NCBI RefSeq assembly: GCF_900176605.1
Contig: NZ_FXLP01000004.1
Span: forward strand, 1 to 64,000
Direction of reading: 5' to 3'
DNA: 64,000 nucleotides
DNA from: Peptoniphilus vaginalis
GTDB taxonomy: Bacteria; Bacillota; Clostridia; Tissierellales; Peptoniphilaceae
Part shown: piece by piece, positions 1 through 8,417 of the stretch
How positions within the stretch are numbered: the first letter of the stretch is position 1
How the letters are laid out: each line of letters starts with the position of its first letter
Program-made: the position numbers and the translations under genes
The notes under the pieces: model-generated
What the model was told of the DNA's origin: nothing
The model's database searches: none
The model's input: only the letters and a program-made list of their open reading frames with translations

Positions 1-257
1 TTTGTATGACTCATTAGTTTTCTCAAAACTAAACGAATATCTGGTTTGCTTTTGATTCTTTGACAAGAATCTGTGATTAAATCACGAATTTGTTTATCTT
101 CACACTATTTAATTATCATGTTTCTTTCGCTACCTTTTTGAAGTAGCTTATTTATTATACTACCGTATTTTTTCTTTGTCAAGCATTTTTTACAAAGTTT
201 TTATTTTGTTTTTACTTAACTTCTCAGTAGTTTTTCTTGCTGTCTTTAAGTGACAAC
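1..257 (-). other. Probable leader region of an rRNA operon outside the window
   Basis: No open frame is credible here. Two strong promoters read leftward, and the transcribed sequence carries a small stem (GCTAC/GTAGC near 128-147) and the stretch TGAGAAAACTAATGAG close to the edge, which looks like the anti-termination leader seen before 16S genes in Firmicutes. I infer that a 16S rRNA gene, or another stable RNA, starts just left of position 1. The RNA gene itself is not in the window, so a strongly expressed tRNA cluster remains possible. Confidence 0.5.
154..182 (-). promoter_or_regulatory. Sigma-A promoter P2 (leftward)
   Basis: On the minus strand a perfect TTGACA (177-182) is followed after exactly 17 bases by a perfect TATAAT (154-159). 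Full consensus in both boxes is typical of rRNA promoters. Confidence 0.8.
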
Positions 258-263
258 TTCTAT

Positions 264-292
264 ATATTAGCATCTAGAAGATTATCTGTCAA
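264..292 (-). promoter_or_regulatory. Sigma-A promoter P1 (leftward)
   Basis: On the minus strand TTGACA (287-292), a 17-base spacer and TAATAT (264-269). It lies about 110 bases upstream of the second promoter, giving the tandem P1-P2 arrangement common for rRNA operons. Confidence 0.7.
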
Positions 293-313
293 CTGTTTTT
301 TATTCTTTTTTGT

Positions 314-354
314 AAAAAAATATAGCAGCTGTTTTTTTTGACAACTGCTATATA
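314..354 (-). terminator. Terminator of the CmpB-family gene
   Basis: On the minus strand TATAGCAG (345-352) pairs with CTGCTATA (321-328) and a run of seven T follows. It lies just past the stop codon of the gene ending at 421 and separates it from the leftward promoters. Confidence 0.8.
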
Positions 355-420
355 TTACTATTTTCTTTTTTAAGTGTCAATGGATTTTTGAAAATTTTTA
401 TATTTTTATTTATTGAAGGC

Positions 421-1221
421 TTAAGTCCTAGAGAATTGATCTCTTATCCTCTCTCTTAAGTTTTCTATTTCTCTTTGCTTTTCTCCAAGTTTCTTACTTA
501 AGTTAGGGAAGGATTTTAATATCCTTTTCTCTTCTAAGAGAGCCTTCCTTTCTTTCAACTCTTTGATTCTCTTTTCAATTTCTATAAACTCTGGTTTCTT
601 CTTTAACTCTTCTTGTCTGCTTTCAATTTGGACTGTCTTGTCGTAAACTTTTACTCCGATCTTATCTGATACTTTCTTAATGTCTCTACTAACCTTATCT
701 ATTGCTTTAAATTCTTTATTTAATCCAACAAGTGTATTAATAGAGGCAACTAGGTCTAGAATCATAATTATTACTAAACCAATTCCAATATATTTTATAA
801 AAGTTTCTGGCACTAAGCCCACAAGTCTTTCTATTATTGGATGGACTGCTTCGAACAAGAGGAAACAAAACATCCCCCATATTACAGAAAATTCTAAGCA
901 GATGTAGCCACCAATGTTTAGTTTTCTATCGGAGTAGTCCCACCATCTCTCGTGAAAAATTTTTTCAAGCATAAAGCCTGCTATAAATTCTATTAGACTT
1001 GCTATGAAGATTGACCCTAGGAACAAGACCAACTTGTTCTTCTCTGCTATGTCTGTCAAAAAATATATTACTGCTATGGCTCCAAAACCATATATGGGAC
1101 AGTAGGGTCCTGCCAAGAAGCCACGGTTTATAAACTTCCCCTTTGTGACTGCGTGATAGGATACTTCTACTACCCAACCTATGAAGGCGTAAATAAAAAA
1201 ATAAATTAAGTAGTCTTTCAT
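421..1221 (-). CDS. Putative ABC transporter permease of the CmpB family (integral membrane protein)
   Basis: Residues 1-170 hold about five hydrophobic segments, beginning with YLIYFFIYAFIGWVVEV. The early GW.VEV pattern and the FINRGFLAGPYCPIYGFGA stretch match the PF06541 family, which is named putative ABC permease although no transport activity has been established for it. The last 90 residues are charged and strongly helical (KKPEFIEIEKRIKELKERK), a likely cytoplasmic coiled coil. The start is preceded by AGAGGAAG. The gene stands alone, with its own terminator, upstream of the presumed rRNA operon. Family assignment is good; function is unknown. Confidence 0.75.
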   Translation of the reverse strand: MKDYLIYFFIYAFIGWVVEVSYHAVTKGKFINRGFLAGPYCPIYGFGAIAVIYFLTDIAEKNKLVLFLGSIFIASLIEFIAGFMLEKIFHERWWDYSDRKLNIGGYICLEFSVIWGMFCFLLFEAVHPIIERLVGLVPETFIKYIGIGLVIIMILDLVASINTLVGLNKEFKAIDKVSRDIKKVSDKIGVKVYDKTVQIESRQEELKKKPEFIEIEKRIKELKERKALLEEKRILKSFPNLSKKLGEKQREIENLRERIRDQFSRT

Positions 1222-1283
1222 GTCTTCCTCTTTCTAATTTTATGTAAAAAAAATATGTTAGTCTCCTAACATATTATAAACTA

Positions 1284-1811
1284 TTAATATTTAATTTGGC
1301 TGTAATTTTTTATTACTTCTTTTCTTCCACTCACGCCTAATTTTTTGTAGACAAGAGTTAAGTTGTTCTTTATTGTTTTTTCACTAATAAATATTTCTCT
1401 TGAAATCTCTTTATTGGTCTTGCCCAAAATTATTTCTTCTAAGAGTTGCTTCTCTCTCCTGTTAAGAGTTTTTAGTTTTTCAAACCTGTCGCTCCTATTA
1501 GCCTTTGCTTCCTTTAAGCTCTCTTCTATATAAATGTAACCTCTTAATGTCTTGTCTATGCTCTCTCTTACTTCATCAGCTGATGCCCAATAGCTAAGTA
1601 GGGAATAATCTATTACAAGTGGAATATTTTTCTCATCTATTAATCTGATCTTATCGACTTCAAGTTTTTCTAAATTTTTGTCTTCGAAAATTAGGATGTC
1701 AAAGTCTTCGCCCTCATCCTCATAAAAATCAAGGACTTCATATCCTTTTAGGATATTTTGAAGTCCTCTCATAATAATTTCACTTTTAGTCTCTATAGAA
1801 ACTCTTGTCAT
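1284..1811 (-). CDS. LuxR-type helix-turn-helix regulator (response-regulator-like)
   Basis: The C-terminal 60 residues form a LuxR/NarL DNA-binding domain: TLNRREKQLLEEIILGKTNK, then EISREIFISEKTIKNNL, then VYKKLGV. The first 110 residues have the length of a receiver domain, with acidic DEGEDFDILIFED near residue 35, but I see no clear phospho-acceptor context, so it may be a degenerate receiver. Its ATG overlaps the stop codon of the upstream LacI-type gene (ATGA), so the two are co-translated. No histidine kinase is adjacent. Target genes are unknown. Confidence 0.7.
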   Translation of the reverse strand: MTRVSIETKSEIIMRGLQNILKGYEVLDFYEDEGEDFDILIFEDKNLEKLEVDKIRLIDEKNIPLVIDYSLLSYWASADEVRESIDKTLRGYIYIEESLKEAKANRSDRFEKLKTLNRREKQLLEEIILGKTNKEISREIFISEKTIKNNLTLVYKKLGVSGRKEVIKNYSQIKY

Positions 1812-2818
1812 CTTAGTTCCTTTACGCTTTCTCTTTCAAGAATTTGTGATGGTAGTACAAGATTTTCTGATAGGTCGCTGTCCTTCTTGTCAATTTTCTT
1901 TAGGATCTTCCTAATGGAAACTGCACCGATGTCGTAGTAAGGAATCTTTACAGTTGTAAGTTTTGGTCTATAGATATCTGAAATGTAAGATCCACCAAAG
2001 CCTGTTACGGAAATATCATCTGGTGTCTTGTAGCCATTGTCTAATAACACATTCATTAAGTGGATGGCAATTGTGTCATAGGATGTGAAGAAAGCTGTAA
2101 CTCCTTCCTTCTTAATTGAGTCAAGAATATTTCCCTTTTCCTCTTCTACATCCTTTACATCACGGCCTTCAACAAAAAGATTTATCTTCTTTAAGCCAGC
2201 TTCTTCCATGGCCCTGTTGTAACCTTCAATCTTTTTCTTTTCAAAAGTCCTGTCATAATCTTTTCTGATAGCAAGAGATGCAATGTTCTTGTGTCCCTTT
2301 TCTATTAAGTACTTAACCATTTCATAGGATGCTTTTTCATAGTCTATTTCTGTTGAGAATTTTTCAATTTCATAGAAGTTTGAAATGATTACATAAGGAA
2401 TCTTACTTTCTTCAAGTTTGTATTCAAGCTTAGGGTTGTGTAGGTTTGAAATTACAATAATACCTTCAACTTGCTTTTGCGCCAAGAGGTTGGCAAACTT
2501 CATTTCAGATTCAGCGTCACCATAGGAGCTTGACAATAGTATGTCGTATTTGTACATTCTTCCAATTTCTTCAACCCCTCTTAGGATTTGCGAAATAAAA
2601 TTGGATCCAATGTCTTCTACAATTACACCAATTAAGTTTGATTTCTTTGTAACTAAACTTCTCGCAACTTCGTTTGGTTTATAATCCAAAACGTCAATAG
2701 CGTGTAGGACTCTTCTTCGTGCCTCAGGGCTAACAGGTTTCGAGTCATTTATTACCCTTGATACTGTAGAAATGGATACATCTGCCATTTTTGCTACATC
2801 TTTAATTGTAGATGCCAT
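1808..2818 (-). CDS. LacI-family transcriptional regulator, CcpA-like
   Basis: Residues 1-55 are a LacI headpiece (TIKDVAKMADVSISTVSRV, then the hinge DYKPNEVARSL). Residues 60-330 are the periplasmic-binding-protein-like sensor domain, with the typical VTGFGGSYISDIYRPKLTTV segment. Over the whole length the pattern resembles CcpA of Bacillus (MYKYDILLSSS, YDIGAVSIRKI), the global carbon-catabolite regulator, but no sugar operon is next to it and no HPr kinase is seen, so the CcpA role is only an inference. It is followed with a 4-base overlap by the LuxR-type gene and preceded after 10 bases by the lipid kinase gene. Confidence 0.8.
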   Translation of the reverse strand: MASTIKDVAKMADVSISTVSRVINDSKPVSPEARRRVLHAIDVLDYKPNEVARSLVTKKSNLIGVIVEDIGSNFISQILRGVEEIGRMYKYDILLSSSYGDAESEMKFANLLAQKQVEGIIVISNLHNPKLEYKLEESKIPYVIISNFYEIEKFSTEIDYEKASYEMVKYLIEKGHKNIASLAIRKDYDRTFEKKKIEGYNRAMEEAGLKKINLFVEGRDVKDVEEEKGNILDSIKKEGVTAFFTSYDTIAIHLMNVLLDNGYKTPDDISVTGFGGSYISDIYRPKLTTVKIPYYDIGAVSIRKILKKIDKKDSDLSENLVLPSQILERESVKELR

Positions 2819-2828
2819 AGTTCCCTCC

Positions 2829-3722
2829 TTATGGTACTATTATTTTTAATTTATTTTCTAAAACTTTAAAGGTCATAGGAAGTGTTGAAGCTTTCTCTCC
2901 ATCAACATCAATTGTTAAGTTTTCATCACTAGATATTTTTATGTTCTTTGTCTTTAAGTACATTACCTTGTTATGGTCCACATGTCGGCCACCCATTAGT
3001 GAGGCAAAAAGTTCAGGGACATCAGAAATCCTAATCTCCTTGAAAATAAGTACATCTAGATAACCATCTGAAATGTCAGCCAAGGGAGCCATTTTTTTAA
3101 AGCCACCAACTGAAGTTGAGTTAGTTATTAAAAACAAAAGTCCTTCCACTGTCCCAGTAAATTCTTCACTTTCAATGTGGAAATTTAGACTGTTTTTTGA
3201 CTTGAAAATTTTTTCTTCTAAAAGGACCCTTGCCCCTTCAAGATAATAAGCCATATCACCTAAACTTGCCTTCTTCTCAGCTGAAACAGTATAGGCAATC
3301 TCTGTAAGCATACCACCTGCTGCTACATTAATAAAGGCTCTATCGCCAGCAAGTCCCAGGTCAATGGTCTTTGTCTTGTAATTTTTTATAATCTTATAGA
3401 AAGCGTAGGGTGATGTTGGCAGTCCCTGTGCGTTGGCAAAGTCATTTACCGTACCACTTTGAAGGATCCCCAAGGGAATATCCCTACCTGATAGGTACAT
3501 TCCATTTACAACTTCATTTACTGTCCCATCTCCACCACTGCAAATTATAAAGTCTTCTCCAGAATAATCGTAGGCAAATCTTGTGCCATCGCCCTCTTCA
3601 TGAGTGAATAGGAGTTCAATCTCATACCTGTCCTCACTCATTAACTCTATAAGTTCTAATATTTTGCTTAATGCTGCCCCTCTGCCTGAGTTTGGGTTGG
3701 CAATAATTTTAACTCTCTTCAT
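2829..3722 (-). CDS. Diacylglycerol kinase / YegS-BmrU-type lipid kinase
   Basis: The protein begins with VKIIANPNSGRG and carries the nucleotide-binding signature GGDGTVNEVVNG near residue 64, both hallmarks of the DAGK catalytic family. The length (297 aa) is normal. Members phosphorylate diacylglycerol or related lipids at the cytoplasmic membrane and recycle lipid from teichoic acid synthesis. It is the first gene of a unit with the LacI- and LuxR-type regulators, 10 bases upstream of the former. The exact lipid substrate cannot be read from sequence. Confidence 0.85.
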   Translation of the reverse strand: MKRVKIIANPNSGRGAALSKILELIELMSEDRYEIELLFTHEEGDGTRFAYDYSGEDFIICSGGDGTVNEVVNGMYLSGRDIPLGILQSGTVNDFANAQGLPTSPYAFYKIIKNYKTKTIDLGLAGDRAFINVAAGGMLTEIAYTVSAEKKASLGDMAYYLEGARVLLEEKIFKSKNSLNFHIESEEFTGTVEGLLFLITNSTSVGGFKKMAPLADISDGYLDVLIFKEIRISDVPELFASLMGGRHVDHNKVMYLKTKNIKISSDENLTIDVDGEKASTLPMTFKVLENKLKIIVP

Positions 3723-3740
3723 TTTTTCCTCTTGTCCACT

Positions 3741-3776
3741 ATAAAAATAAAAGGAGACGAAGAATAACTCCGTCCC
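3741..3776 (-). terminator. Terminator after the DUF948-like gene
   Basis: On the minus strand GGACGGAG pairs with a bulged CTTCGTCTCC, followed by TTTTATTTTT. It closes the YtxH-DUF948 pair before the lipid kinase gene. Confidence 0.55.
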
Positions 3777-3780
3777 TAGT

Positions 3781-4275
3781 TTATCTTAGAAAGACTTCTT
3801 TAATAGTCTTTGCAACTTCTTTTAAAATATAAAAATAGTCGATGGCGTTATTTGAACTAAGTGAAATAGTTTTAGCTGTATCAGAAATAACATCTGATAT
3901 ATTCATAACTGTATTTGACACTCTATAAGAAGTATCATCGACTTGTCTTGTAATACCATTAACTGTGTCTGAAACAGAACCTACAGTTGACATAAGTCTT
4001 TCGACTTCTGGTTTTACATCATTTACAAGCTTTGTAGCATCAGTTGAAATTGCATTCACATTATCAGAAATGTCCTTGGCATTATCCATAATAGAAGGAA
4101 CAGTCTTTATTGTGTGATCAATTTCATCTTGGTTTCTCTCAACAATTTCATTAATATTCTTTAAAATTTTAAATACATTAATAAGCACTAAGAATAGTGC
4201 GACAAGTGCAGCTATACCAGCTACGTAAAGTAGGAAACTAAGTAGGCCACCTATAGTAAATGCTTGATCTAACAT
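3781..4275 (-). CDS. DUF948-like membrane-anchored helical protein
   Basis: One N-terminal membrane segment (residues 12-35, LLSFLLYVAGIAALVALFLV) precedes a long helical region with heptad-like I/V spacing and many asparagine, aspartate and threonine residues (DNAKDISDNVNAISTDATKL). This layout matches the DUF948 family, which often sits next to YtxH genes in Firmicutes, as it does here (17 bases between the genes). A chemoreceptor-like coiled coil is an alternative description. Function is unknown; an envelope-stress role is sometimes assumed for the pair. Confidence 0.65.
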   Translation of the reverse strand: MLDQAFTIGGLLSFLLYVAGIAALVALFLVLINVFKILKNINEIVERNQDEIDHTIKTVPSIMDNAKDISDNVNAISTDATKLVNDVKPEVERLMSTVGSVSDTVNGITRQVDDTSYRVSNTVMNISDVISDTAKTISLSSNNAIDYFYILKEVAKTIKEVFLR

Positions 4276-4292
4276 CCTATATTCCCCCTATC

Positions 4293-4850
4293 TTACTTTC
4301 TTGCTTCTTTTTCTACCTTGTCTTTTATTTCTTCAACAGATTCTTTTACATTCTCAGCTGATTTTTTTGCTTCTTTCTTAAGGTCTTCAGCGCCTTCTTT
4401 TAGGTCTTTTTTAACGTCTTTAGCTGTTTCCTTAACTTCGTCTGTTGTGTTCTTTACATCATATTTAATGTCTTCAGCACCAGCTCTTACGACTTCGCCA
4501 ATTGCTCTAGCCTTAGCCTTAGCTACTTCAACATCTTCACTAAATTCATATTTCTTTTGTGCAGCTCTTTCTCTTAAATCAGCGTAAGTTTTCTTAGCTT
4601 GTTCGCCAGCTTGGTAAGCCTTGAATTCAAGAGTATCCCTAGCATCATTAGCTGCGTTAATAGCTTGGTTAGCTGCTTCTTTAGATTTATTTGCTATATC
4701 TTCACGAGTCTTTTTACCTTCTTGAGGTGCAAAAAGAATTCCACCAAGGGCTCCTAGTGCAATACCAGTACCGATTTTTGAGATTTCTTTAATTCTTCTT
4801 CTTCTAACTGCTTGGTTTCTTTTTTCTTCTAAATAATCGAATAATCCCAT
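4293..4850 (-). CDS. YtxH-domain protein
   Basis: Residues 24-50 contain the glycine-rich YtxH signature (IGTGIALGALGGILFAPQEG, then KKTREDI). The remaining 130 residues are a Lys/Glu/Ala-rich helix with repeats such as KEAANQAI and DVKKDLKEGAEDLK, resembling late-embryogenesis-abundant stress proteins. The gene pairs with the DUF948-like gene downstream. Known YtxH members are associated with general stress responses; no activity is established. The strongly biased composition also explains the spurious open frame on the opposite strand. Confidence 0.7.
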   Translation of the reverse strand: MGLFDYLEEKRNQAVRRRRIKEISKIGTGIALGALGGILFAPQEGKKTREDIANKSKEAANQAINAANDARDTLEFKAYQAGEQAKKTYADLRERAAQKKYEFSEDVEVAKAKARAIGEVVRAGAEDIKYDVKNTTDEVKETAKDVKKDLKEGAEDLKKEAKKSAENVKESVEEIKDKVEKEARK

Positions 4851-4989
4851 AATAACTCTCCTTTATTATTATTGTTTGTTTGTTATACTTGTTAATATTT
4901 TACCCTTTAATGCTTAAATTAATCACATTAAGCCAAGATTATCCAAAACAAGACTAAAATGTATAGCAATAAATTTTTAAAATAATAGT

Positions 4990-5175
4990 AAAAACCGCAA
5001 TGCCGACACCTAATTAATTCACACCCGCCAATAATTATGGTGGGTAAAAAACTTGATAGCATATTCTGACTTCCGCTCAAAGACGGCTTGTCATAGGACG
5101 CTCATACACAGTTTCCCGTGTTTAATTTGTCGGTTGAATTAAGTAGGCATTCTTCGTACATCGCAGAATTTACTT
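4990..5175 (-). ncRNA. ssrS: Probable 6S RNA
   Basis: A 186-base region without an open frame follows a perfect minus-strand promoter. Both ends pair: AATGCC and CCTA with GGCATT and TAGG, then TTAATTCA with TGAATTAA. The middle holds a small hairpin on each arm (ACAC/GTGT near 5118; CCCACCA/TGGCGGG near 5025-5045) and an apical rod closed by GCCG/CGGA. A closed terminal stem, a bubble with side hairpins and an apical stem in about 185 bases is the plan of bacterial 6S RNA, which binds sigma-A RNA polymerase. A run of T follows the 3' end. No family profile could be run; another structured RNA is possible. Confidence 0.6.
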
Positions 5176-5181
5176 AAATAA

Positions 5182-5210
5182 ATTATAACTCAACGAAAGC
5201 GTTTTTTCAA
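5182..5210 (-). promoter_or_regulatory. Promoter of the 6S RNA candidate
   Basis: On the minus strand TTGAAA (5205-5210), exactly 17 bases, then TATAAT (5182-5187). The -35 box overlaps the stop codon of the upstream pseudouridine synthase gene. The expected start is near 5175. Confidence 0.75.
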
Positions 5211-6103
5211 TAAGAGCAAGGAAAAAAGGAAAAATCTTTGGGAAGCTTTGCACAAACTTCGATTTCTTTATCACTTCTTGGTAGTTTGAATTTTAAAGAA
5301 TAAGAATGAAGAGCCTGCCTCTTTATGAGATCTGACTTTTTCCCATAAAGGCTATCGCCAAGGATTGGATGACCTAGGTGGGCCATATGAACTCTTATCT
5401 GGTGGGTTCTTCCTGTGTGAAGAGTCAAGAGAACTAAGCTCATGCCCTTGTACTCATCTAGGACTTCATAAAAAGTTAGAGATTTTTTTCCGATTACATA
5501 GTTTACCTCTCGTCTTATACCATCTTCACTTGTGGCAATTGGTTCGTCGATTAGTCCTTCTTTATCATCAAGTATCCCCTCAACTACAGCCAGATATTTC
5601 TTCTCCACATCTTCTTTAAAGTCTCTGGAAATTTTATCTTGGGCGAAGGAGTTCTTCGCTGCCACAACAAGACCTGACGTGTCCCTGTCAAGTCTATTGA
5701 CAAACCTAACCTTCCTCTTTAAGCCCTCCTCTTCAAAGTATCCCAAGAGATAATTTAAAAGAGTGCCATCAGCATCGTCCTTGGCAGTGTGAGTCACCAT
5801 AAAGGGATCTTTATTTACAATGACAAGGTCATTGTCCTCATAAATGATGTCAAGGTCCCTATGTTCAACTGCTCCATTGGGCTCTTCCTCTTCAAACCTA
5901 AGTGACACAAGATCGCCCTTCTTTAAAAATTTATTTTTCTTATTTACTCTTGAATTCAAATAAATCTTTCCACTATTAACAGACTTTCTTATTAGCCTTG
6001 ATGAAAGTCCTCTCTCCTTTAGGAAGTCATTTACCTTTATTTTATTTCCTGAATTTCCATTAAACTTAAAGTTTATAAAGTCTTTGGAATTTAATCTATA
6101 CAT
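5207..6103 (-). CDS. RluD/RluA-family pseudouridine synthase
   Basis: An S4 RNA-binding domain lies at about residues 27-75 (LIRKSVNSGKIYLNSR). The catalytic domain carries the RluA-family active-site motif RLDRDTSGLVVAAKN near residue 140 with its catalytic aspartate, and the later HTGRTHQIRVHMAHLGHPI motif. It converts uridines in large-subunit rRNA or tRNA to pseudouridine. Length (298 aa) is normal. It is divergent from NAD kinase, and its 3' end contains the -35 box of the 6S RNA candidate. RluD, RluA and RluC types cannot be told apart here. Confidence 0.88.
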   Translation of the reverse strand: MYRLNSKDFINFKFNGNSGNKIKVNDFLKERGLSSRLIRKSVNSGKIYLNSRVNKKNKFLKKGDLVSLRFEEEEPNGAVEHRDLDIIYEDNDLVIVNKDPFMVTHTAKDDADGTLLNYLLGYFEEEGLKRKVRFVNRLDRDTSGLVVAAKNSFAQDKISRDFKEDVEKKYLAVVEGILDDKEGLIDEPIATSEDGIRREVNYVIGKKSLTFYEVLDEYKGMSLVLLTLHTGRTHQIRVHMAHLGHPILGDSLYGKKSDLIKRQALHSYSLKFKLPRSDKEIEVCAKLPKDFSFFPCSY

Positions 6104-6178
6104 TTTACACCTCTAGTCAAGGGAAGTTTATTCGTTTATAATATAAATAATGATAAAAAAAATCAAGGGGGTTTAGTC

Positions 6179-6979
6179 TTGTCAAAAATTATAAATATAC
6201 TTACCAACGCAAATTACGAGTCAAAGAAAACTGCTACGAATTTGCACAAGGTTTTAACAAAATATGGATATGAACCCTTTAACGGTTTCAAAAAAAATGC
6301 TGAGCTTTCTATTTGCATTGGAGGCGACGGCTCTTTCATAAAGTCCATCCACAAGAACGACTTTCCAGAAATGCCCTTCGTTGGAATAAACACTGGTCAC
6401 CTAGGTTTTTATCAAGAGATAAAACCCGAAGAAGTTGAAAAATTTGTAAAGGACTACAGGGATGGCAACTACCAAGTTGATGACATCAAGCTAATTAGGT
6501 CTGACATCTACACCAAGAGCAAGACCTACAAATTTTACTCCGTCAACGAAGTTGTCTTAAAGGCCGCTCACTCAAAGACAATTCACATGAACGTCTTTAT
6601 AGATAGAAACCACGTTGAAAAATTTTCTGGCGATGGCGTTCTAGTTTCAACTCCATCGGGATCAACTGCCTACAACTTTTCTTCTGGGGGTGCCATAGTC
6701 TATCCAAGTCTTCACGTCTTGCAGATGACGCCCATCTCTCCAATGAACTCAGCTGCCTATAGGTCTCTTGGCTCATCAGTTATAGTGCCAGGAGCTCACA
6801 CAATTTCACTTGTTGTCGAAAAGAGGTACAAGGACTCCAACTTGCTCTTAGTTGACGGGTCAGAATATTACTTCAACAACTTGCACAGGGTCAACATTAG
6901 ACTCTCAAACAAGACAATAAAAAAACTTGTCTTTTCAAATAATTCCTACTGGGATAATTTAAAAGACAAGTTCCTATAA
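6179..6979 (+). CDS. nadK: NAD kinase
   Basis: The GGDGSFI motif (near residue 48), NTGHLGFYQE and GDGVLVSTPSGSTAYN are the diagnostic motifs of ATP-NAD kinase, which makes NADP from NAD. The protein is 266 aa, the usual length. The start is TTG at 6179, preceded by AAGGGGGT at a normal distance; no ATG alternative keeps the conserved N-terminus. An IS3-type element sits 5 bases after its stop codon and separates the gene from its own terminator at 8456. Confidence 0.92.
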   Translation: MSKIINILTNANYESKKTATNLHKVLTKYGYEPFNGFKKNAELSICIGGDGSFIKSIHKNDFPEMPFVGINTGHLGFYQEIKPEEVEKFVKDYRDGNYQVDDIKLIRSDIYTKSKTYKFYSVNEVVLKAAHSKTIHMNVFIDRNHVEKFSGDGVLVSTPSGSTAYNFSSGGAIVYPSLHVLQMTPISPMNSAAYRSLGSSVIVPGAHTISLVVEKRYKDSNLLLVDGSEYYFNNLHRVNIRLSNKTIKKLVFSNNSYWDNLKDKFL

Positions 6980-7032
6980 GAAAATGATATGTACCCTCTT
7001 TACTGGACAAACCAGTAAGGAGGGTATTTTTT

Positions 7033-7599
7033 ATGAAATATAGTTATGAATTCAAAAAAGAATGTGTACAGTTGTATAGAGAAGGTAAATGGCCCAATAC
7101 ACCTGAAGGAACAAAAGAAAAAATCTTTCATAATTCAATTAGAATATGGTTTAAGTTAGAAGAACTTCATGGACCAGAAATTTTAAAACATGGAAATAAT
7201 ATCAATTGGACACCTGATGAGAAATTAGAAATGGTATCTAAAGTGTTAGCTGGAAATTCAATAAAGTCCATAGCAATTGAATATGGAATTAATGATGGAC
7301 AACTCTATTCATGGGTTAACAAGTATAAAAATTATGGATATAATGGTCTTGTTAATAAAAAGAAAGGTCGTAAATCCAAAAATCCAAGCATGAAAAGTAA
7401 AAATAACCATAAAGCAAAAGAACTTAATGAATCTGAAAGAGAAGAGCTAATAAAACTTAGAGCAGAAAATGAATATATAAAGGCAGAAAATGAAATAATA
7501 AAAAAAGAGATCGCCTTGAGAGAAGAACGCTACGCTGCGCAACTCAAGGCGAAAAAGCAGCGATTGTCAAAGAACTCAAAGAAAAAGGATACAGACTAA
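7033..7599 (+). CDS. IS3-family transposase OrfA (helix-turn-helix subunit)
   Basis: The 188-aa protein carries two helix-turn-helix segments (the second around SIKSIAIEYGINDGQLYSWV) and a C-terminal leucine-zipper-like helix (ESEREELIKLRAENEYIKAE). It binds the element ends. At 7500-7506 there is an A7 run followed by G, and a perfect 10-bp stem (7511-7520 with 7543-7552) begins 4 bases later: the standard set-up for a programmed -1 frameshift into OrfB. The last 31 codons after the slip site are the OrfA-only tail. Confidence 0.88.
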   Translation: MKYSYEFKKECVQLYREGKWPNTPEGTKEKIFHNSIRIWFKLEELHGPEILKHGNNINWTPDEKLEMVSKVLAGNSIKSIAIEYGINDGQLYSWVNKYKNYGYNGLVNKKKGRKSKNPSMKSKNNHKAKELNESEREELIKLRAENEYIKAENEIIKKEIALREERYAAQLKAKKQRLSKNSKKKDTD

Positions 7600-7622
7600 A
7601 ATATCTTTTAATAGCTATTGAT

Positions 7623-8417
7623 ATGCCAAGGTCAACATACTATTTTGAAATAAATAAAATTGATAAAATAAAAATTAAGAATAGTCATGTGGCAGATAAA
7701 ATAACTCAAATATTTAACTTACACAAAGGAAGATATGGAGTAAGAAGAGTATATATGGAGTTGCTAAGTCAAGGTTATGTCATAAATCATAAAAGAGTTC
7801 AAAGGATAATGCATGAGTTAAAACTATTCGGAAAAAGATCTAAGGAAAAATATCACTCATATAAGGGTAAGATAGGGAAAGTAGCTGATAATATAATAAA
7901 TAGAGATTTCAAGGCAGATAGACCTCTGCAAAAATGGACCACTGATGTATCAGAGTTTAAATTTTCTTGGGGTAAATGCTACATATCTCCAATACTTGAT
8001 ATGTATACAAATGAGATAATCTCTTATGACTTATCCTTACACCCTAATTTAAAACAAATATCCAATATGCTAGAAAAAGCATTTAACAAATTTCCAAAAC
8101 TAAATAATCTAATACTGCATTCAGATCAAGGATGGCAATACCAACATAAATATTATGTGAATGAGCTTAAAAAACATGGTATAAGACAATCAATGTCAAG
8201 GAAGGGAAATTGTTATGATAACTCCATTATGGAGACATTCTTTGGAAGATTAAAAAATGAAATTTATTATGGTTATGAAAAGAGCTATAGCTCTTTTGAA
8301 GAATTTTCGAGAGCAATAGAGGAATATATTGATTATTACAATAATGAAAGAATTCAATCCAAAACAAAATGGATGCCACCTACAAAGTATAGGTTAGCAT
8401 CCACTACAATTAGTTAA
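7623..8417 (+). CDS. IS3-family transposase OrfB (DDE integrase subunit)
   Basis: The 264-aa frame has an rve-type catalytic core: WTTDVSEFKF (first D), ILHSDQGWQYQ (second D) and SRKGNCYDNSIMETFFGRLK (E). It lies in the -1 phase relative to OrfA. That phase is open upstream through EKAAIVKELKEKGYRLKYL back to the A7 slip site, so the active enzyme is most likely an OrfAB fusion, with the ATG at 7623 only a secondary start. All catalytic residues are present; the element looks competent. Confidence 0.9.
   Translation: MPRSTYYFEINKIDKIKIKNSHVADKITQIFNLHKGRYGVRRVYMELLSQGYVINHKRVQRIMHELKLFGKRSKEKYHSYKGKIGKVADNIINRDFKADRPLQKWTTDVSEFKFSWGKCYISPILDMYTNEIISYDLSLHPNLKQISNMLEKAFNKFPKLNNLILHSDQGWQYQHKYYVNELKKHGIRQSMSRKGNCYDNSIMETFFGRLKNEIYYGYEKSYSSFEEFSRAIEEYIDYYNNERIQSKTKWMPPTKYRLASTTIS

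Noticed and set aside
4318-4587. Serine-rich open frame opposite the YtxH gene
   Set aside because: It mirrors the Lys/Glu/Ala-rich coding strand and has no start signal.
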